A stretch of 64,000 bases of DNA from Lysobacteraceae bacterium (GCA_024508915.1 JANINR010000146.1:30018-94017), one strand, 5' to 3'; counted from the stretch's first letter, positions 8,642-16,990 are shown. Notes: generated by a model not told the origin, from the letters alone. Made by a program: numbers and translations.

Positions 8642-9019
8642 ATGATGAACACGAACACTCGCAACTTGGATCCCACCGTTACCGCCCAATGGGAAAACGG
8701 CGAATTGGGGCGGAGTGACGAGTATGTCGCCGTCGCCCCCGAAAGTGAGTCCAACGAACTTGATTCATCTCTTGCGATGAAGTTGGTGTCGATTCGTCTA
8801 CCGATCCCACTGATTGAGACTCTTAAAGCAATCGCATCACACCATGGCATCGCCTATCAGCCGATGATCCGAGATCTGCTCATACGCTTTGCGCGCTCTG
8901 AGATTCATCAAATCGTGAGCGCGCTCGATGGACAGATGAAACAAGCGCAATCTTCGGATGAGCCTAGCCCACCAGTCGAGGCGTTCATAGAGCGCACAAA
9001 AATGGCTGCCTGCGGTTAA
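8642..9019 (+). CDS. Ribbon-helix-helix (CopG/BrnA-like) antitoxin
   Basis: 125 residues. The N-terminal WENGELGRSDEYVAVAPESES is typical of CopG-type antitoxins paired with the upstream toxin family. It is followed by a ribbon-helix-helix DNA-binding region, MKLVSIRLPIPLIETLKAIASHHGIAYQPMIRDLLIRFA, about residues 46-85. It is expected to neutralise the toxin and repress the shared promoter through the inverted repeat at 8274-8302. Translation could start at either of two adjacent ATG codons. A strong terminator lies directly downstream and also serves the converging P63C gene. Confidence 0.75.
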   Translation: MMNTNTRNLDPTVTAQWENGELGRSDEYVAVAPESESNELDSSLAMKLVSIRLPIPLIETLKAIASHHGIAYQPMIRDLLIRFARSEIHQIVSALDGQMKQAQSSDEPSPPVEAFIERTKMAACG

Positions 9020-9030
9020 GGCGGCCAGAG

Positions 9031-9060
9031 AAAAGGCCCCGCATTGCGGGGCCTTTTTTT
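9031..9060. terminator. Bidirectional terminator between convergent island genes
   Basis: AAAAGGCCCCGC, loop ATT, GCGGGGCCTTTTTTT is a perfect 12-bp stem flanked by A and T tracts, so it works in both directions between the antitoxin and P63C genes. Confidence 0.9.
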
Positions 9061-9068
9061 GGCCAAAC

Positions 9069-10094
9069 TCATTTCGAGATTGGCACATAGTCGTCAGGAA
9101 AGGGCAACATCAAGGTCTCGCCCCACTGAGGGAACTCTTTGTCGAGACGCGCCATGAACACTTGCCAGTTGTCTGAGTATTTCATCAGCATCACTACGGC
9201 GGCCAGGTGCTCCTTCAACTTTGGGTGGCCAACCTGTTCAGTCAGCCGCTGAAAAAGCTTGTGCTTGAGCCGCCCTTTGTCGTTACGCGGAGTCAGCCGA
9301 TTGAGCTCATTCCACACACCCGGCGCGAGTCGCTTATAAACGATATTGTTGGTCCAATGTCCGATTACTCCTGGTCGGCCACTACCCGCGTCGTAGCTCC
9401 AATTATTTAACCGATAGATTTGTTCGTAGAACTGCGATGGAAACGTGCTAATCCATGGACGCAATTCTTTCGCCACAAATTTTTCGAGAATCTTTGCCAG
9501 GGCATCGCGCTGACGTATGTCCTGATACCCAGTGGCTTCATCGACCAACGCGATAATGCCAACCGTGGCGAATCCATGCTGAAGAACGGCAGCCCTCTGA
9601 GCTAGTCGTGCCAAGCGTCGATCAAGCACGCCTTGCTGTTGCGCATCGATTAGCACTGCGCAGAGATCTGGAAGTATCGTTGCTTCGTACCCGTCCGCCG
9701 GGTTACCGCCATGGGGCGGAATAAAGCGAATCGGAGAATTTGCGCGCGCCGCTAACCCTTTGACATCTATCCCCTTCTCCGCCAATCGCTCCATCAATTC
9801 GACGATTTTGCGCGCGCCGCTTTTCCCTCCGCCCTCGGAAAGACCAATGCCGCTCTGAAGTCCGCGTTGCGCGAGGACACGAGTGCCGTCAGCAAGCACG
9901 TAGCAGGGAATCTCGATATTGCCGATCGCCAGGGGGCGGTCAGCAGCTCCGTAGGCAGCAAGAAGGGGAACCGACTTCCCCTCATTAGCCCACTTCGTCA
10001 GCGCACCCAGACGAGCGATGTCTGATCGCTGTTTGGCCGTCAGGCTACTCGCCCGAGCCTCTCCCCCCTTGGATTGCTTGTTTTTGACAGCCAT
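9069..10094 (-). CDS. P63C-domain protein (function unknown)
   Basis: 341 residues from the ATG at 10094 (MAVKNKQSKGG), chosen over the ATG at 10106 because GGGGA lies 6 bases upstream. The central and C-terminal region, LVDEATGYQDIRQRDALAKILEKFVAKELRPWISTFPSQFYEQIYRL and NNIVYKRLAPGVWNELNRL, matches the P63C domain, a phage- and island-associated domain of unknown function. An N-terminal region (about residues 35-110) has IPCYVLADGTRVLAQRGLQSGIGLSEGGG. It is convergent with the toxin-antitoxin pair and is the largest gene of the island. It has its own promoter with repeated GCTTGC half-sites. A role in phage defence or island maintenance is possible but not shown by the sequence. Confidence 0.8.
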   Translation of the reverse strand: MAVKNKQSKGGEARASSLTAKQRSDIARLGALTKWANEGKSVPLLAAYGAADRPLAIGNIEIPCYVLADGTRVLAQRGLQSGIGLSEGGGKSGARKIVELMERLAEKGIDVKGLAARANSPIRFIPPHGGNPADGYEATILPDLCAVLIDAQQQGVLDRRLARLAQRAAVLQHGFATVGIIALVDEATGYQDIRQRDALAKILEKFVAKELRPWISTFPSQFYEQIYRLNNWSYDAGSGRPGVIGHWTNNIVYKRLAPGVWNELNRLTPRNDKGRLKHKLFQRLTEQVGHPKLKEHLAAVVMLMKYSDNWQVFMARLDKEFPQWGETLMLPFPDDYVPISK

Positions 10095-10104
10095 TGGAAT
10101 CCCC

Positions 10105-10156
10105 ATGCTTGCTATGCAAGCAGATCATATGCTTGCATAACATATAAAGCAAGCAT
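10105..10156 (-). promoter_or_regulatory. P63C gene promoter with four GCTTGC/GCAAGC half-sites
   Basis: Minus strand TTGCTT, 17-base spacer, TATGAT is a good sigma-70-like promoter. Four half-sites in alternating orientation, GCTTGC (10107, 10131) and GCAAGC (10116, 10149), cover the promoter and the start region. This suggests a repressor or autoregulator binding as two dimers. Confidence 0.6.
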
Positions 10157-10276
10157 GCCCCGGGATTCGACTAGTGAAAAATCCTGCGAGACTCTAGGCC
10201 CCACGCGGGTTCTAGCCGCCCCAGTTGCGAAAAAGACTCGACCTAAGCCGTTGATCCTGCGGCGCGAGAGACCGCC

Positions 10277-10321
10277 CTGTTAATCAGGGGGTCGTTGGTT
10301 CGAGTCCAACTTCGGGCGCCA
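10277..10321 (+). repeat. Right attachment repeat (att)
   Basis: Exact 45-bp copy of 8100-8144 (tRNA-Asn 3' half). It lacks the 5' half of the tRNA, so it is a remnant and not a functional tRNA. The stretch between the P63C promoter and this repeat (10157-10276) holds no gene. Confidence 0.95.
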
Positions 10322-10336
10322 AGCATTTCCCAGCAC

Positions 10337-10366
10337 AAGGCCGCGCATGTCGCGGCCTTTGCTTTT
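10337..10366 (+). terminator. Probable original tRNA-Asn terminator
   Basis: AAGGCCGCG, loop CATGT, CGCGGCCTT followed by TGCTTTT. It lies 15 bases past the right repeat, where the tRNA-Asn terminator would be in a genome without the insertion. Confidence 0.75.
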
Positions 10367-10493
10367 GCGGCCCCCGGGCGTGACCTTCGACACCCCCTGA
10401 CCCGCCGCCCCAAGGGCTAGAGTCGCCGGACGCCTCCGGCCGGAGGCCGCCGTGCCGGCTCCCGGTGCGGAACCCGATCCCCGGAGCCCTTTC

Positions 10494-12596
10494 GTGAGCA
10501 CCAGACCGCACGTCCTTGCGTTGACCGTCGCCATCGCCGCCGCCCTCGTCGGCTGCAAGCAGCAGGAAGCTGCCGCGCCCGCCGCCGATGCCGCGAAGAA
10601 GGCGCCGGCTCCCGTCGCCGCCGAGCTCCCGCCGACCGCCGCGTTCTCCATCGCCGATCTCGACACGAGCAAGAACGTGTGCGACGACCTGTCGGCGTTC
10701 GTGAACGACAAGTGGCTCGCCGCGCACCCGGTGCCGTCCGACCGCACGACGTGGGGCAGCTTCGAGATGCTCGACGAGCGTTCGGAAGCGGCCAGCAGGA
10801 ACATCGCCGAAGCCGCCGCGGCGGACAAGAACGCCTCGGGCGTCGCCAAGCTCGTCGGCGACTTCTACGCGACCGGCCTCGACGAAGCGGCGATCAACGC
10901 CGCCGGGCTGAAGCCGATCCAGCCGATGCTGGACCGCATCGACGCGATCAAGGCGCCCGCGGACGTGGCGCAGTACCTGCGCGACGAATTCGCGGCGGGC
11001 CGCGGCGAAGTGTTCAACTTCTTCGGCGAGGCCGACTTCAAGGACTCGTCCACGGTGATCGGCTACGCCTACCAGGGCGGCCTGGCGCTGCCCGAGAAGG
11101 CCTACTACCTCGAGGACGGCAAGGACGGGGAATACCGGAAGATCCGCGACGCCTACGTCGCCCACGTCAGCAAGCAGCTGCAGAACGCCGGCGTCGCCAA
11201 GGACACCGCGGACAAGCAGGCCGCCGACGTGCTCGCGTTCGAGACGCGCCTGGCGAAGGCGTCGATCTCGCGCATCGAGATGCGCGACCCGAAGAACCAG
11301 TACCACTTCGTGACCGTCGCCGACGCGGACAAGTCCGCGAAGAACTTCCCCTGGGCGGAGTTCCTGAAGTCGCAGGGCCTCTCGGCCGAGGGCTTCTCGC
11401 TGTCGCAGCCGAAGTTCTTCGCCGAAGTCGACAGGATGATCGGCGACGTGCCGGTCGACCAGTGGCAGGCCTACCTGCGCATCAACGCCATCGACGGCAT
11501 GGCGCCGTACCTGGCCGACACCTTCGCCAACGAGCGCTTCGACTTCTTCAACAAGACGCTGCGCGGCCAGAAGGAGCAGAAGCCGCGCTGGAAGCGCGTG
11601 CTCGACGCCACCGAGGGCAACGTCGGCGAGGCGCTGGGCCAGATGTACGTCAAGCAGTACTTCCCGGCCGAATCCAAGGCCGCGATGGAGAAGCTCGTCG
11701 ACAACCTGCGCGCCTCGCTCAAGGCCCGCCTCGAGCAGCTCGACTGGATGAGCGCCGAGACCAAGGCCAAGGCCGTCGAGAAGTGGAACAGCTTCATGCC
11801 CAAGATCGGCTACCCCGAGAAGTGGCGCAGCTGGGACGGCCTGGCGACCTCGCGCGAAGGCTACGCGCAGAACGCGCTCGCGGCCGCGAAGTTCAACCGC
11901 GACTGGCAGTACGGCAAGATCGGGAAGCCCGTGGACCGCACCGAGTGGGGCATGACCCCGCAGACGGTCAACGCCTACTACAACCCGTCGATGAACGAGA
12001 TCGTGTTCCCGGCCGCGATCCTGCAGCCGCCGTTCTTCGACCCGAAGGCGGACCCGGCGCTCAACTACGGCGGCATCGGCGCGGTCATCGGCCACGAGAT
12101 GCTGCACGGCTACGACGACCAGGGCAGCCAGTTCGACGCCAAGGGCAACTTCGCCAACTGGTGGCAGGACGCGGACCGCAAGGGCTTCGAGGCGCGCACG
12201 AAGAAGCTGGTGCAGCAGTTCGACGACTACACCTCGATCGACGGGCTGCACGTCAAGGGACAGCTGACGCTGGGCGAGAACATCGCCGACCTCGGCGGCC
12301 TGACGGTGGCCTACGACGCCCTGCAGAAGGCGCTGGCCGACGCCGGCAAGTCGCCGGGCGAGAAGATCGACGGCTATACCCAGGACCAGCGCTTCTTCCT
12401 CAACTGGGCCACGGTGTGGCGCCGCAACTTCAACCCGGAAGAGCTGAAGGTGCGGCTGAACACCGACCCGCACGCGCCGGCGAACTTCCGCGCGATCGGC
12501 GCGCCCTCGAACATGCCGGCGTTCGCGACGGCGTTCCAGTGCAAGCCGGGCGACGCGATGGTGCGGGCGGACGACAAGCGCGTCGTCATCTGGTAA
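10494..12596 (+). CDS. M13 family zinc metallopeptidase, lipoprotein (paralogue 1)
   Basis: Neprilysin/PepO-type endopeptidase of 700 residues. The GTG at 10494 is chosen because GGAG stands 8 bases upstream and it opens a lipoprotein signal (VSTRPHVLALTVAIAAALVGCKQQ). The track start at 10452 would bury this signal. Catalytic elements are present: NAYYNPSMNEIVFPAAILQPPFF (substrate-binding NAYY), HEMLHGYDDQG (HExxH), ENIADLGG (third zinc ligand Glu and Asp), and the C-terminal DPHAPANFRAIGAPSN...CKPGDAMVRADDKRVVIW. It is the first of three tandem M13 genes and is very similar to the next, including an identical C-terminal DAMVRADDKRVVIW. A strong hairpin terminator separates the two. It is probably anchored in the periplasm or outer membrane and degrades oligopeptides. 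Confidence 0.93.
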   Translation: MSTRPHVLALTVAIAAALVGCKQQEAAAPAADAAKKAPAPVAAELPPTAAFSIADLDTSKNVCDDLSAFVNDKWLAAHPVPSDRTTWGSFEMLDERSEAASRNIAEAAAADKNASGVAKLVGDFYATGLDEAAINAAGLKPIQPMLDRIDAIKAPADVAQYLRDEFAAGRGEVFNFFGEADFKDSSTVIGYAYQGGLALPEKAYYLEDGKDGEYRKIRDAYVAHVSKQLQNAGVAKDTADKQAADVLAFETRLAKASISRIEMRDPKNQYHFVTVADADKSAKNFPWAEFLKSQGLSAEGFSLSQPKFFAEVDRMIGDVPVDQWQAYLRINAIDGMAPYLADTFANERFDFFNKTLRGQKEQKPRWKRVLDATEGNVGEALGQMYVKQYFPAESKAAMEKLVDNLRASLKARLEQLDWMSAETKAKAVEKWNSFMPKIGYPEKWRSWDGLATSREGYAQNALAAAKFNRDWQYGKIGKPVDRTEWGMTPQTVNAYYNPSMNEIVFPAAILQPPFFDPKADPALNYGGIGAVIGHEMLHGYDDQGSQFDAKGNFANWWQDADRKGFEARTKKLVQQFDDYTSIDGLHVKGQLTLGENIADLGGLTVAYDALQKALADAGKSPGEKIDGYTQDQRFFLNWATVWRRNFNPEELKVRLNTDPHAPANFRAIGAPSNMPAFATAFQCKPGDAMVRADDKRVVIW

Positions 12597-12606
12597 GCAG
12601 GCTCCG

Positions 12607-12644
12607 GGCGCGCGCGGCGCATCGCCGCGCGCGCCTTCTTTTTC
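12607..12644 (+). terminator. Terminator between M13 genes 1 and 2
   Basis: Perfect 13-bp stem GGCGCGCGCGGCG / CGCCGCGCGCGCC with loop CAT, followed by TTCTTTTTC, 11 bases after the stop codon. Confidence 0.9.
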
Positions 12645-12669
12645 CGACATCCGTCCAGGGGAACACTCG

Positions 12670-14781
12670 ATGAACCGCAATCCGCTCAAGCCGGCGGCGC
12701 TCGCCGCCGCGCTCGCCACCACCCTCGCCCTCGGCGCCTGCAAGCAGGAGGCCGCTCGCGCCGCCGACGCAGGCGCCGGCAAGGCCGCTCCCGCCAAGGC
12801 CGCCTATGCGCTCGACGAGGCGAAGCTGCCGCCGGTCATCCGCTTCCAGGCGTCGGACCTCGACGCCAACGGCAACGCCTGCAAGGACTTCGGCGCCTAC
12901 GTCAACGGCAAGTGGCTCGCGGCCAACGAGATCCCGGGCGATCGCTCCTCGTGGGGCGCGTTCGACATGCTGGCCGAGCGCTCGCTCGCCGTCCGCCACC
13001 AGCTGGCGGAGCAAGCCGCGGCGCGCCAGGGCGCGAGCGGCATCGACAAGATCGTCGGCGACTTCTACGCCACCGGCATGGACCAGGCGAAGATCGACGC
13101 GCAGGGCATCGCGCCGCTGCAGCCCCGCCTCGACGCGATCGCGGCGATCGCCGACCAGGCCGCCCTCGCCGACTACCTGCGCGCCTCCGCCGCGAAGGGC
13201 GAGAACGTCCTGTTCGACTTCGGCCCCGAGGCCGACTTCAAGAACTCGTCGATGAACATCGCCTACGCCACGCAGGGCGGCCTCGGCCTTCCCGACCGCG
13301 GCTACTACTTCGACGCGGACAAGAAGGACAAGCTCGAGGCCTATCGCAGGCACGTCGCGAAGGTCCTGGAGCTGTCGGGCACCGCCGCCGCGGACGCCGC
13401 GAAGCAGGCCGACGCCGTCGTCGCCTTCGAGACGCGCCTCGCCAGGGCGTCGAAGTCGAGCGAGGAGCTCTCGCGCGACGTGTCGCTCTACTACAACCCG
13501 GTGTCGCCCGCCGACGCCGACAGGCTGACGCCGAACTTCCCGTGGACGAAGTTCTTCGAGTCGCAGGGCATCGCGACGCCGGCGACGTTCTCGCTGGCGA
13601 TGCCCGCGTTCCACCAGGAAGTGAGCGCGATGCTCGCGGCCGTGCCGCTCGACGACTGGAAGTCGTACCTGCGCTTCCATACCGTCGACGATGCGTCGCC
13701 TTTCCTCGCCGACGCCTTCGCGCAGGAGAACTACGAGTTCTACGGCAAGGCGATGCGCGGCCAGAAGGAGCAGAAGGCGCGCTGGAAGCGCGTGCTCGGC
13801 GCGATCGAGGAGAACGCCGGCGAGGCCTTCGGCCAGATGTACGTCGACGTGGCCTTCCCCGCCGACTCCAAGGCGCGGATGGAGCAGCTGGTGCAGAACC
13901 TGCGCACCGCGCTCAAGGCGCGCATCGAGAAGCTCGACTGGATGAGCGACGAGACCAAGGCGAAGGCGATCGCCAAGTGGGAGAGCTTCACCCCGAAGAT
14001 CGGCTACCCCGACAAGTGGCGCGACTGGTCCGGCCTGTCGACGTCGCGCGACAGCTACATCGGCAACGTCCTCGCCGCGAACGAGTTCAACTACAAGTGG
14101 CAGCTCGGCAAGATCGGCAAGCCGGTCGACAAGACCGAGTGGACGATGAGCCCGCAGACGGTCAACGCCTACTACAACCCGCTGCAGAACGAGATCGTGT
14201 TCCCCGCGGCGATCCTGCAGCCGCCGTTCTTCGACCCGAAGGCCGACGACGCCCTCAACTACGGCGGCATCGGCGCGGTGATCGGCCACGAGATGACGCA
14301 CGGCTACGACGACCAGGGCAGCCGCTTCGGCCCGACCGGCAACTTCGAGAACTGGTGGACCGACGCCGACGCCAAGGGCTTCATGGCCCGCACCGACAAG
14401 CTCGTGCAGCAGTTCAGCGGCTACGAGGCGCTGCCGGGCTTGAAGGTGAACGGCAAGCTGACCCTGGGCGAGAACATCGCCGACCTCGGCGGCCTGGCCA
14501 CGGCCTACGATGCGATGAAGATGGCGGCCGGCGACACCCCGGACCCGATGATCGACGGGCTGAGCCGCGACCAGCGCTTCTTCATCAACTGGGAAACGGT
14601 GTGGCGCGACAAGATGGCGCCCGACTACCTCAAGGTGATCGTGAACACCAATCCGCACGCCCCCGGCGAGTTCCGCGCGATCGGCGCGCCCTCGAACCTG
14701 CCGGCCTTCGCGGCGGCGTTCCAGTGCAAGGCGGGCGACGCCATGGTGCGGGCGGACGACAAGCGCGTCGTCATCTGGTAG
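12670..14781 (+). CDS. M13 family zinc metallopeptidase, lipoprotein (paralogue 2)
   Basis: 703 residues, starting MNRNPLKPAALAAALATTLALGACKQE, a lipoprotein signal with lipobox LGAC. All M13 active-site elements are present: NAYYNPLQNEIVFPAAILQPPFF, HEMTHGYDDQGSRF, ENIADLGG and NPHAPGEFRAIGAPSN...CKAGDAMVRADDKRVVIW. The high similarity to the preceding gene points to tandem duplication. It has its own terminator before and after, so the copies are probably separate transcription units. GGGGAAC about 8 bases before the ATG serves as ribosome site. Confidence 0.95.
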   Translation: MNRNPLKPAALAAALATTLALGACKQEAARAADAGAGKAAPAKAAYALDEAKLPPVIRFQASDLDANGNACKDFGAYVNGKWLAANEIPGDRSSWGAFDMLAERSLAVRHQLAEQAAARQGASGIDKIVGDFYATGMDQAKIDAQGIAPLQPRLDAIAAIADQAALADYLRASAAKGENVLFDFGPEADFKNSSMNIAYATQGGLGLPDRGYYFDADKKDKLEAYRRHVAKVLELSGTAAADAAKQADAVVAFETRLARASKSSEELSRDVSLYYNPVSPADADRLTPNFPWTKFFESQGIATPATFSLAMPAFHQEVSAMLAAVPLDDWKSYLRFHTVDDASPFLADAFAQENYEFYGKAMRGQKEQKARWKRVLGAIEENAGEAFGQMYVDVAFPADSKARMEQLVQNLRTALKARIEKLDWMSDETKAKAIAKWESFTPKIGYPDKWRDWSGLSTSRDSYIGNVLAANEFNYKWQLGKIGKPVDKTEWTMSPQTVNAYYNPLQNEIVFPAAILQPPFFDPKADDALNYGGIGAVIGHEMTHGYDDQGSRFGPTGNFENWWTDADAKGFMARTDKLVQQFSGYEALPGLKVNGKLTLGENIADLGGLATAYDAMKMAAGDTPDPMIDGLSRDQRFFINWETVWRDKMAPDYLKVIVNTNPHAPGEFRAIGAPSNLPAFAAAFQCKAGDAMVRADDKRVVIW

Positions 14782-14810
14782 CGCCGCGCGACCGTCCCGC
14801 GCTGCATGGA

Positions 14811-14841
14811 AGGCCCGGCTCCCGCCGGGCCTTTCCTTTTT
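14811..14841 (+). terminator. Terminator after M13 gene 2
   Basis: AGGCCCGGC, loop TCCC, GCCGGGCCT followed by TTCCTTTTT; a 9-bp perfect stem. Confidence 0.9.
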
Positions 14842-14919
14842 CGCGAAACGCGGCGCCGTTCACGGTATCCGCGCAACCCGTTGCTACACTCGCCGGGCCC
14901 TTCCAACGGACCTTCCGGA

Positions 14920-16935
14920 ATGCCGAAACTGCGTGCGCTCGCGCTCTCCATCGGATTCGCCGCCGCGGCGGCGCTGCTCGCATCCCCGCAAGCCGGCGCC
15001 GCGAAGAAGAAGGCCGCGCCGAAGAAGCCCGCGATCGCACCCGCCTGCCAGGACTTCTACGGCCAGGCCAACGCGGATTGGCTCAAGGCCAACCTGTTGA
15101 TATCCGGCAGCGGCATGCAGTCGGCGTTCGCCCAGCTCGCGGAACGCGCGCACCAGCAGCAGGTCGACCTGCTCGACGAGGACATGCGCAGCGCGCAGGG
15201 CGGCGTCGCCAAGCTGCTGGGCGATTTCTGGGCGAGCGGCCTGGACGAAGCGGCGGTGGAACGCGACGGCGCCACCCCGATCGCGCCCCTGCTCTCGCGC
15301 ATCGATTCGATCCGCCGCACGAAGGACGTGCCCGCCGCGATCGCGGCCCTGCACCAGGTCGGGATCCCGGTGCTGTTCAACTTCGGCCCGGACGTGGACC
15401 TCGACGACCTCGACCGCCACCTCGGCTATTTCAGCCAGGGCGGGCTCGGCCTGCCTGACCCGGCGTACTACACGCGCACCGACGCGGACGCGAAGGCGCT
15501 GTTCGACCGCTACCGCGACTACGTGGGCAAGCTGCTCACGCTCGCCGGCAGCAAGCCGCAGCAGCTGCAGGCCGACGTGCAGGCCGTCATCGACCTCGAG
15601 ACCCGCATCGCCCAGGCCTCGCGCCCGCTGACGCTGCTGCGCGATCCGCGCGACAACTACGCGCCGCTGGCGGTGGCGGGCCTCGACCGGCAATTCCGCA
15701 ACCTGCAGCTGCAGGCGTTCCTGCAGGCGCAGGGCGTGGCCGACGACAGCGTTTCGCTGGCCGACCCGCGCCTGTTCGCGCAGCTCGACGCGCTGGTCGC
15801 CGGCCTGAAGCCGGCGCAGTGGAAAGCCTACCTGCGCTACCAGGTCGCCGCGGCGATGGCGCCCTACCTGTCGAAGGCCTGGCGCGACGTGGACTTCGCC
15901 TTCCGCGGCGCGGTCCTGCGCGGCGACACCGCGCCGCCGCCGCGCCGCGAGCAGGTGCTGGCGGCGATGAACCTCGCGGCCGGCCCGATGCTCGGCCACG
16001 AGTACGCCGGACGCTACCTGCCCGCCGACAGTCGCGCGCGAGCGCAGGAGATCGCGGTGCAGGTGCGGGACGCGCTCGGCCGCGGCATCGAGCGCGCCGC
16101 GTGGATGTCGCCGGCGACGCGCGAGCAGGCGAAGGCCAAGCTGGCGCAGCTCAAGATCGAGATCGGCGTGCCCGCGCGCGACCTCGATTACACCGTGCAG
16201 CCGATGGGACGCGGCAGCTTCGGCGGCAACATGCTGATCGCCTCGACCTGGCGCCATCGCGAGGAGATGAAGCGCATCGGCCGCGGCAACGCCGACCGGC
16301 GCTGGCCGGTGCTGCCGCAGCAGCCGGCGCTGGCCTACGACCCGGCGCAGAACCGCCTGATCGTGACCGCCGCGATGCTGCAGGCGCCGGTGCTGGACAT
16401 GGCGCGCGACAACGCCGCCAACTACGGCGCATTCGGCGCCCTCGTCGGGCACGAGCTCACGCACGGCTTCGACGCGGCGGGCCGCAACATCGATGCGACC
16501 GGCAAGGTGCGCGACTGGTGGACGCCGGCCGACGCCGCCGCGTGGGACGCCGTGCTCTCCGCCCTGTCCGTGCAGTACGGCGCCTATCCGTGGCCCGGGG
16601 TTCCCGGCACCTTCGTGGCCGGCGGGCAGACGCGCGCGGAGAACGCGGCCGACCTCGGCGGCGTCGAGCTCGCGCTCGATGCGCTGCTCGCCGCGCAGCC
16701 GGGCGTCGCCGCGCCGGCGAAGCAGGCGTTCTACCAGGGATGGGCGCGCCTGTGGCCGCAGCAGATGTCGGTGGACGTCGCGCAACGCCTCGCCGCCACG
16801 GACGTGCATGCGCCCGGGCAGTGGCGGGCGAACGGTCCGCTCGCGAACGACCCCGGCTTCGGTTCGGCGTTTTCCTGCAAGCCCGGCACGCCGATGCAGC
16901 GCGCCGCGCCCCAGCAGGTCAAGGTCTGGCGGTAG
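14920..16935 (+). CDS. M13 family metallopeptidase, divergent third paralogue
   Basis: 671 residues from the ATG at 14920 (MPKLRALALSIGFAAAAALLASPQAGA), an ordinary Sec signal with no lipobox Cys. The track start at 14806 lies in the preceding terminator. The zinc site is intact (GHELTHGFDAAG, ENAADLGG), as are the C-terminal DVHAPGQWRANGPL and CKPG. The substrate-binding motif NAYYNP of the two neighbours is replaced by PALAYDPAQNRLIV, so NAYY is lost. The gene is clearly older or faster-evolving than the other two. Its TAG stop is supplied by the GTAG end of a downstream REP repeat. Peptidase activity is likely, but specificity probably differs. Confidence 0.9.
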   Translation: MPKLRALALSIGFAAAAALLASPQAGAAKKKAAPKKPAIAPACQDFYGQANADWLKANLLISGSGMQSAFAQLAERAHQQQVDLLDEDMRSAQGGVAKLLGDFWASGLDEAAVERDGATPIAPLLSRIDSIRRTKDVPAAIAALHQVGIPVLFNFGPDVDLDDLDRHLGYFSQGGLGLPDPAYYTRTDADAKALFDRYRDYVGKLLTLAGSKPQQLQADVQAVIDLETRIAQASRPLTLLRDPRDNYAPLAVAGLDRQFRNLQLQAFLQAQGVADDSVSLADPRLFAQLDALVAGLKPAQWKAYLRYQVAAAMAPYLSKAWRDVDFAFRGAVLRGDTAPPPRREQVLAAMNLAAGPMLGHEYAGRYLPADSRARAQEIAVQVRDALGRGIERAAWMSPATREQAKAKLAQLKIEIGVPARDLDYTVQPMGRGSFGGNMLIASTWRHREEMKRIGRGNADRRWPVLPQQPALAYDPAQNRLIVTAAMLQAPVLDMARDNAANYGAFGALVGHELTHGFDAAGRNIDATGKVRDWWTPADAAAWDAVLSALSVQYGAYPWPGVPGTFVAGGQTRAENAADLGGVELALDALLAAQPGVAAPAKQAFYQGWARLWPQQMSVDVAQRLAATDVHAPGQWRANGPLANDPGFGSAFSCKPGTPMQRAAPQQVKVWR

Positions 16936-16988
16936 AGCCGACCATGGGTCGGCTGATTCCGGGTGGGCCGACCATGGGTCGGCTCTAC
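16932..16988. repeat. Inverted pair of GTAG-type REP palindromes
   Basis: GTAGAGCCGACCATGGGTCGGCT and, after a short spacer, the inverse GGCCGACCATGGGTCGGCTCTAC. Each half is a near-palindrome with the GTAG tetranucleotide at its outer end, as in the Stenotrophomonas SMAG/REP family associated with RAYT transposases. It fills the gap between the convergent M13 and rhomboid genes and can form hairpins that act as a transcript end. Confidence 0.85.
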
Positions 16989-16990
16989 GA

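Larger units (their letters stand above)
8145..10321. mobile_element. Integrase-less mini genomic island at tRNA-Asn
   Basis: A 2177-bp segment bounded by perfect 45-bp copies of the tRNA-Asn 3' end. Its base composition is clearly lower in GC than the flanks (for example TATGTTGTATATAC, ATTATTTTCGCG). It contains three genes: a toxin-antitoxin pair on plus and a P63C-domain gene on minus, converging on a shared terminator. No integrase or recombinase ORF is present, so movement would need an enzyme supplied in trans. Past the right repeat is a second hairpin terminator, probably the original tRNA-Asn terminator displaced by the insertion. Confidence 0.85.

Noticed and set aside
8145-10276. 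Hidden integrase or excisionase in the island
   Set aside because: No tyrosine or serine recombinase motif in any listed frame; the three genes and their control regions fill the space.
10277-10321. Second tRNA-Asn gene
   Set aside because: Only the 3' half is present, without acceptor 5' strand or D arm; it is an attachment repeat.
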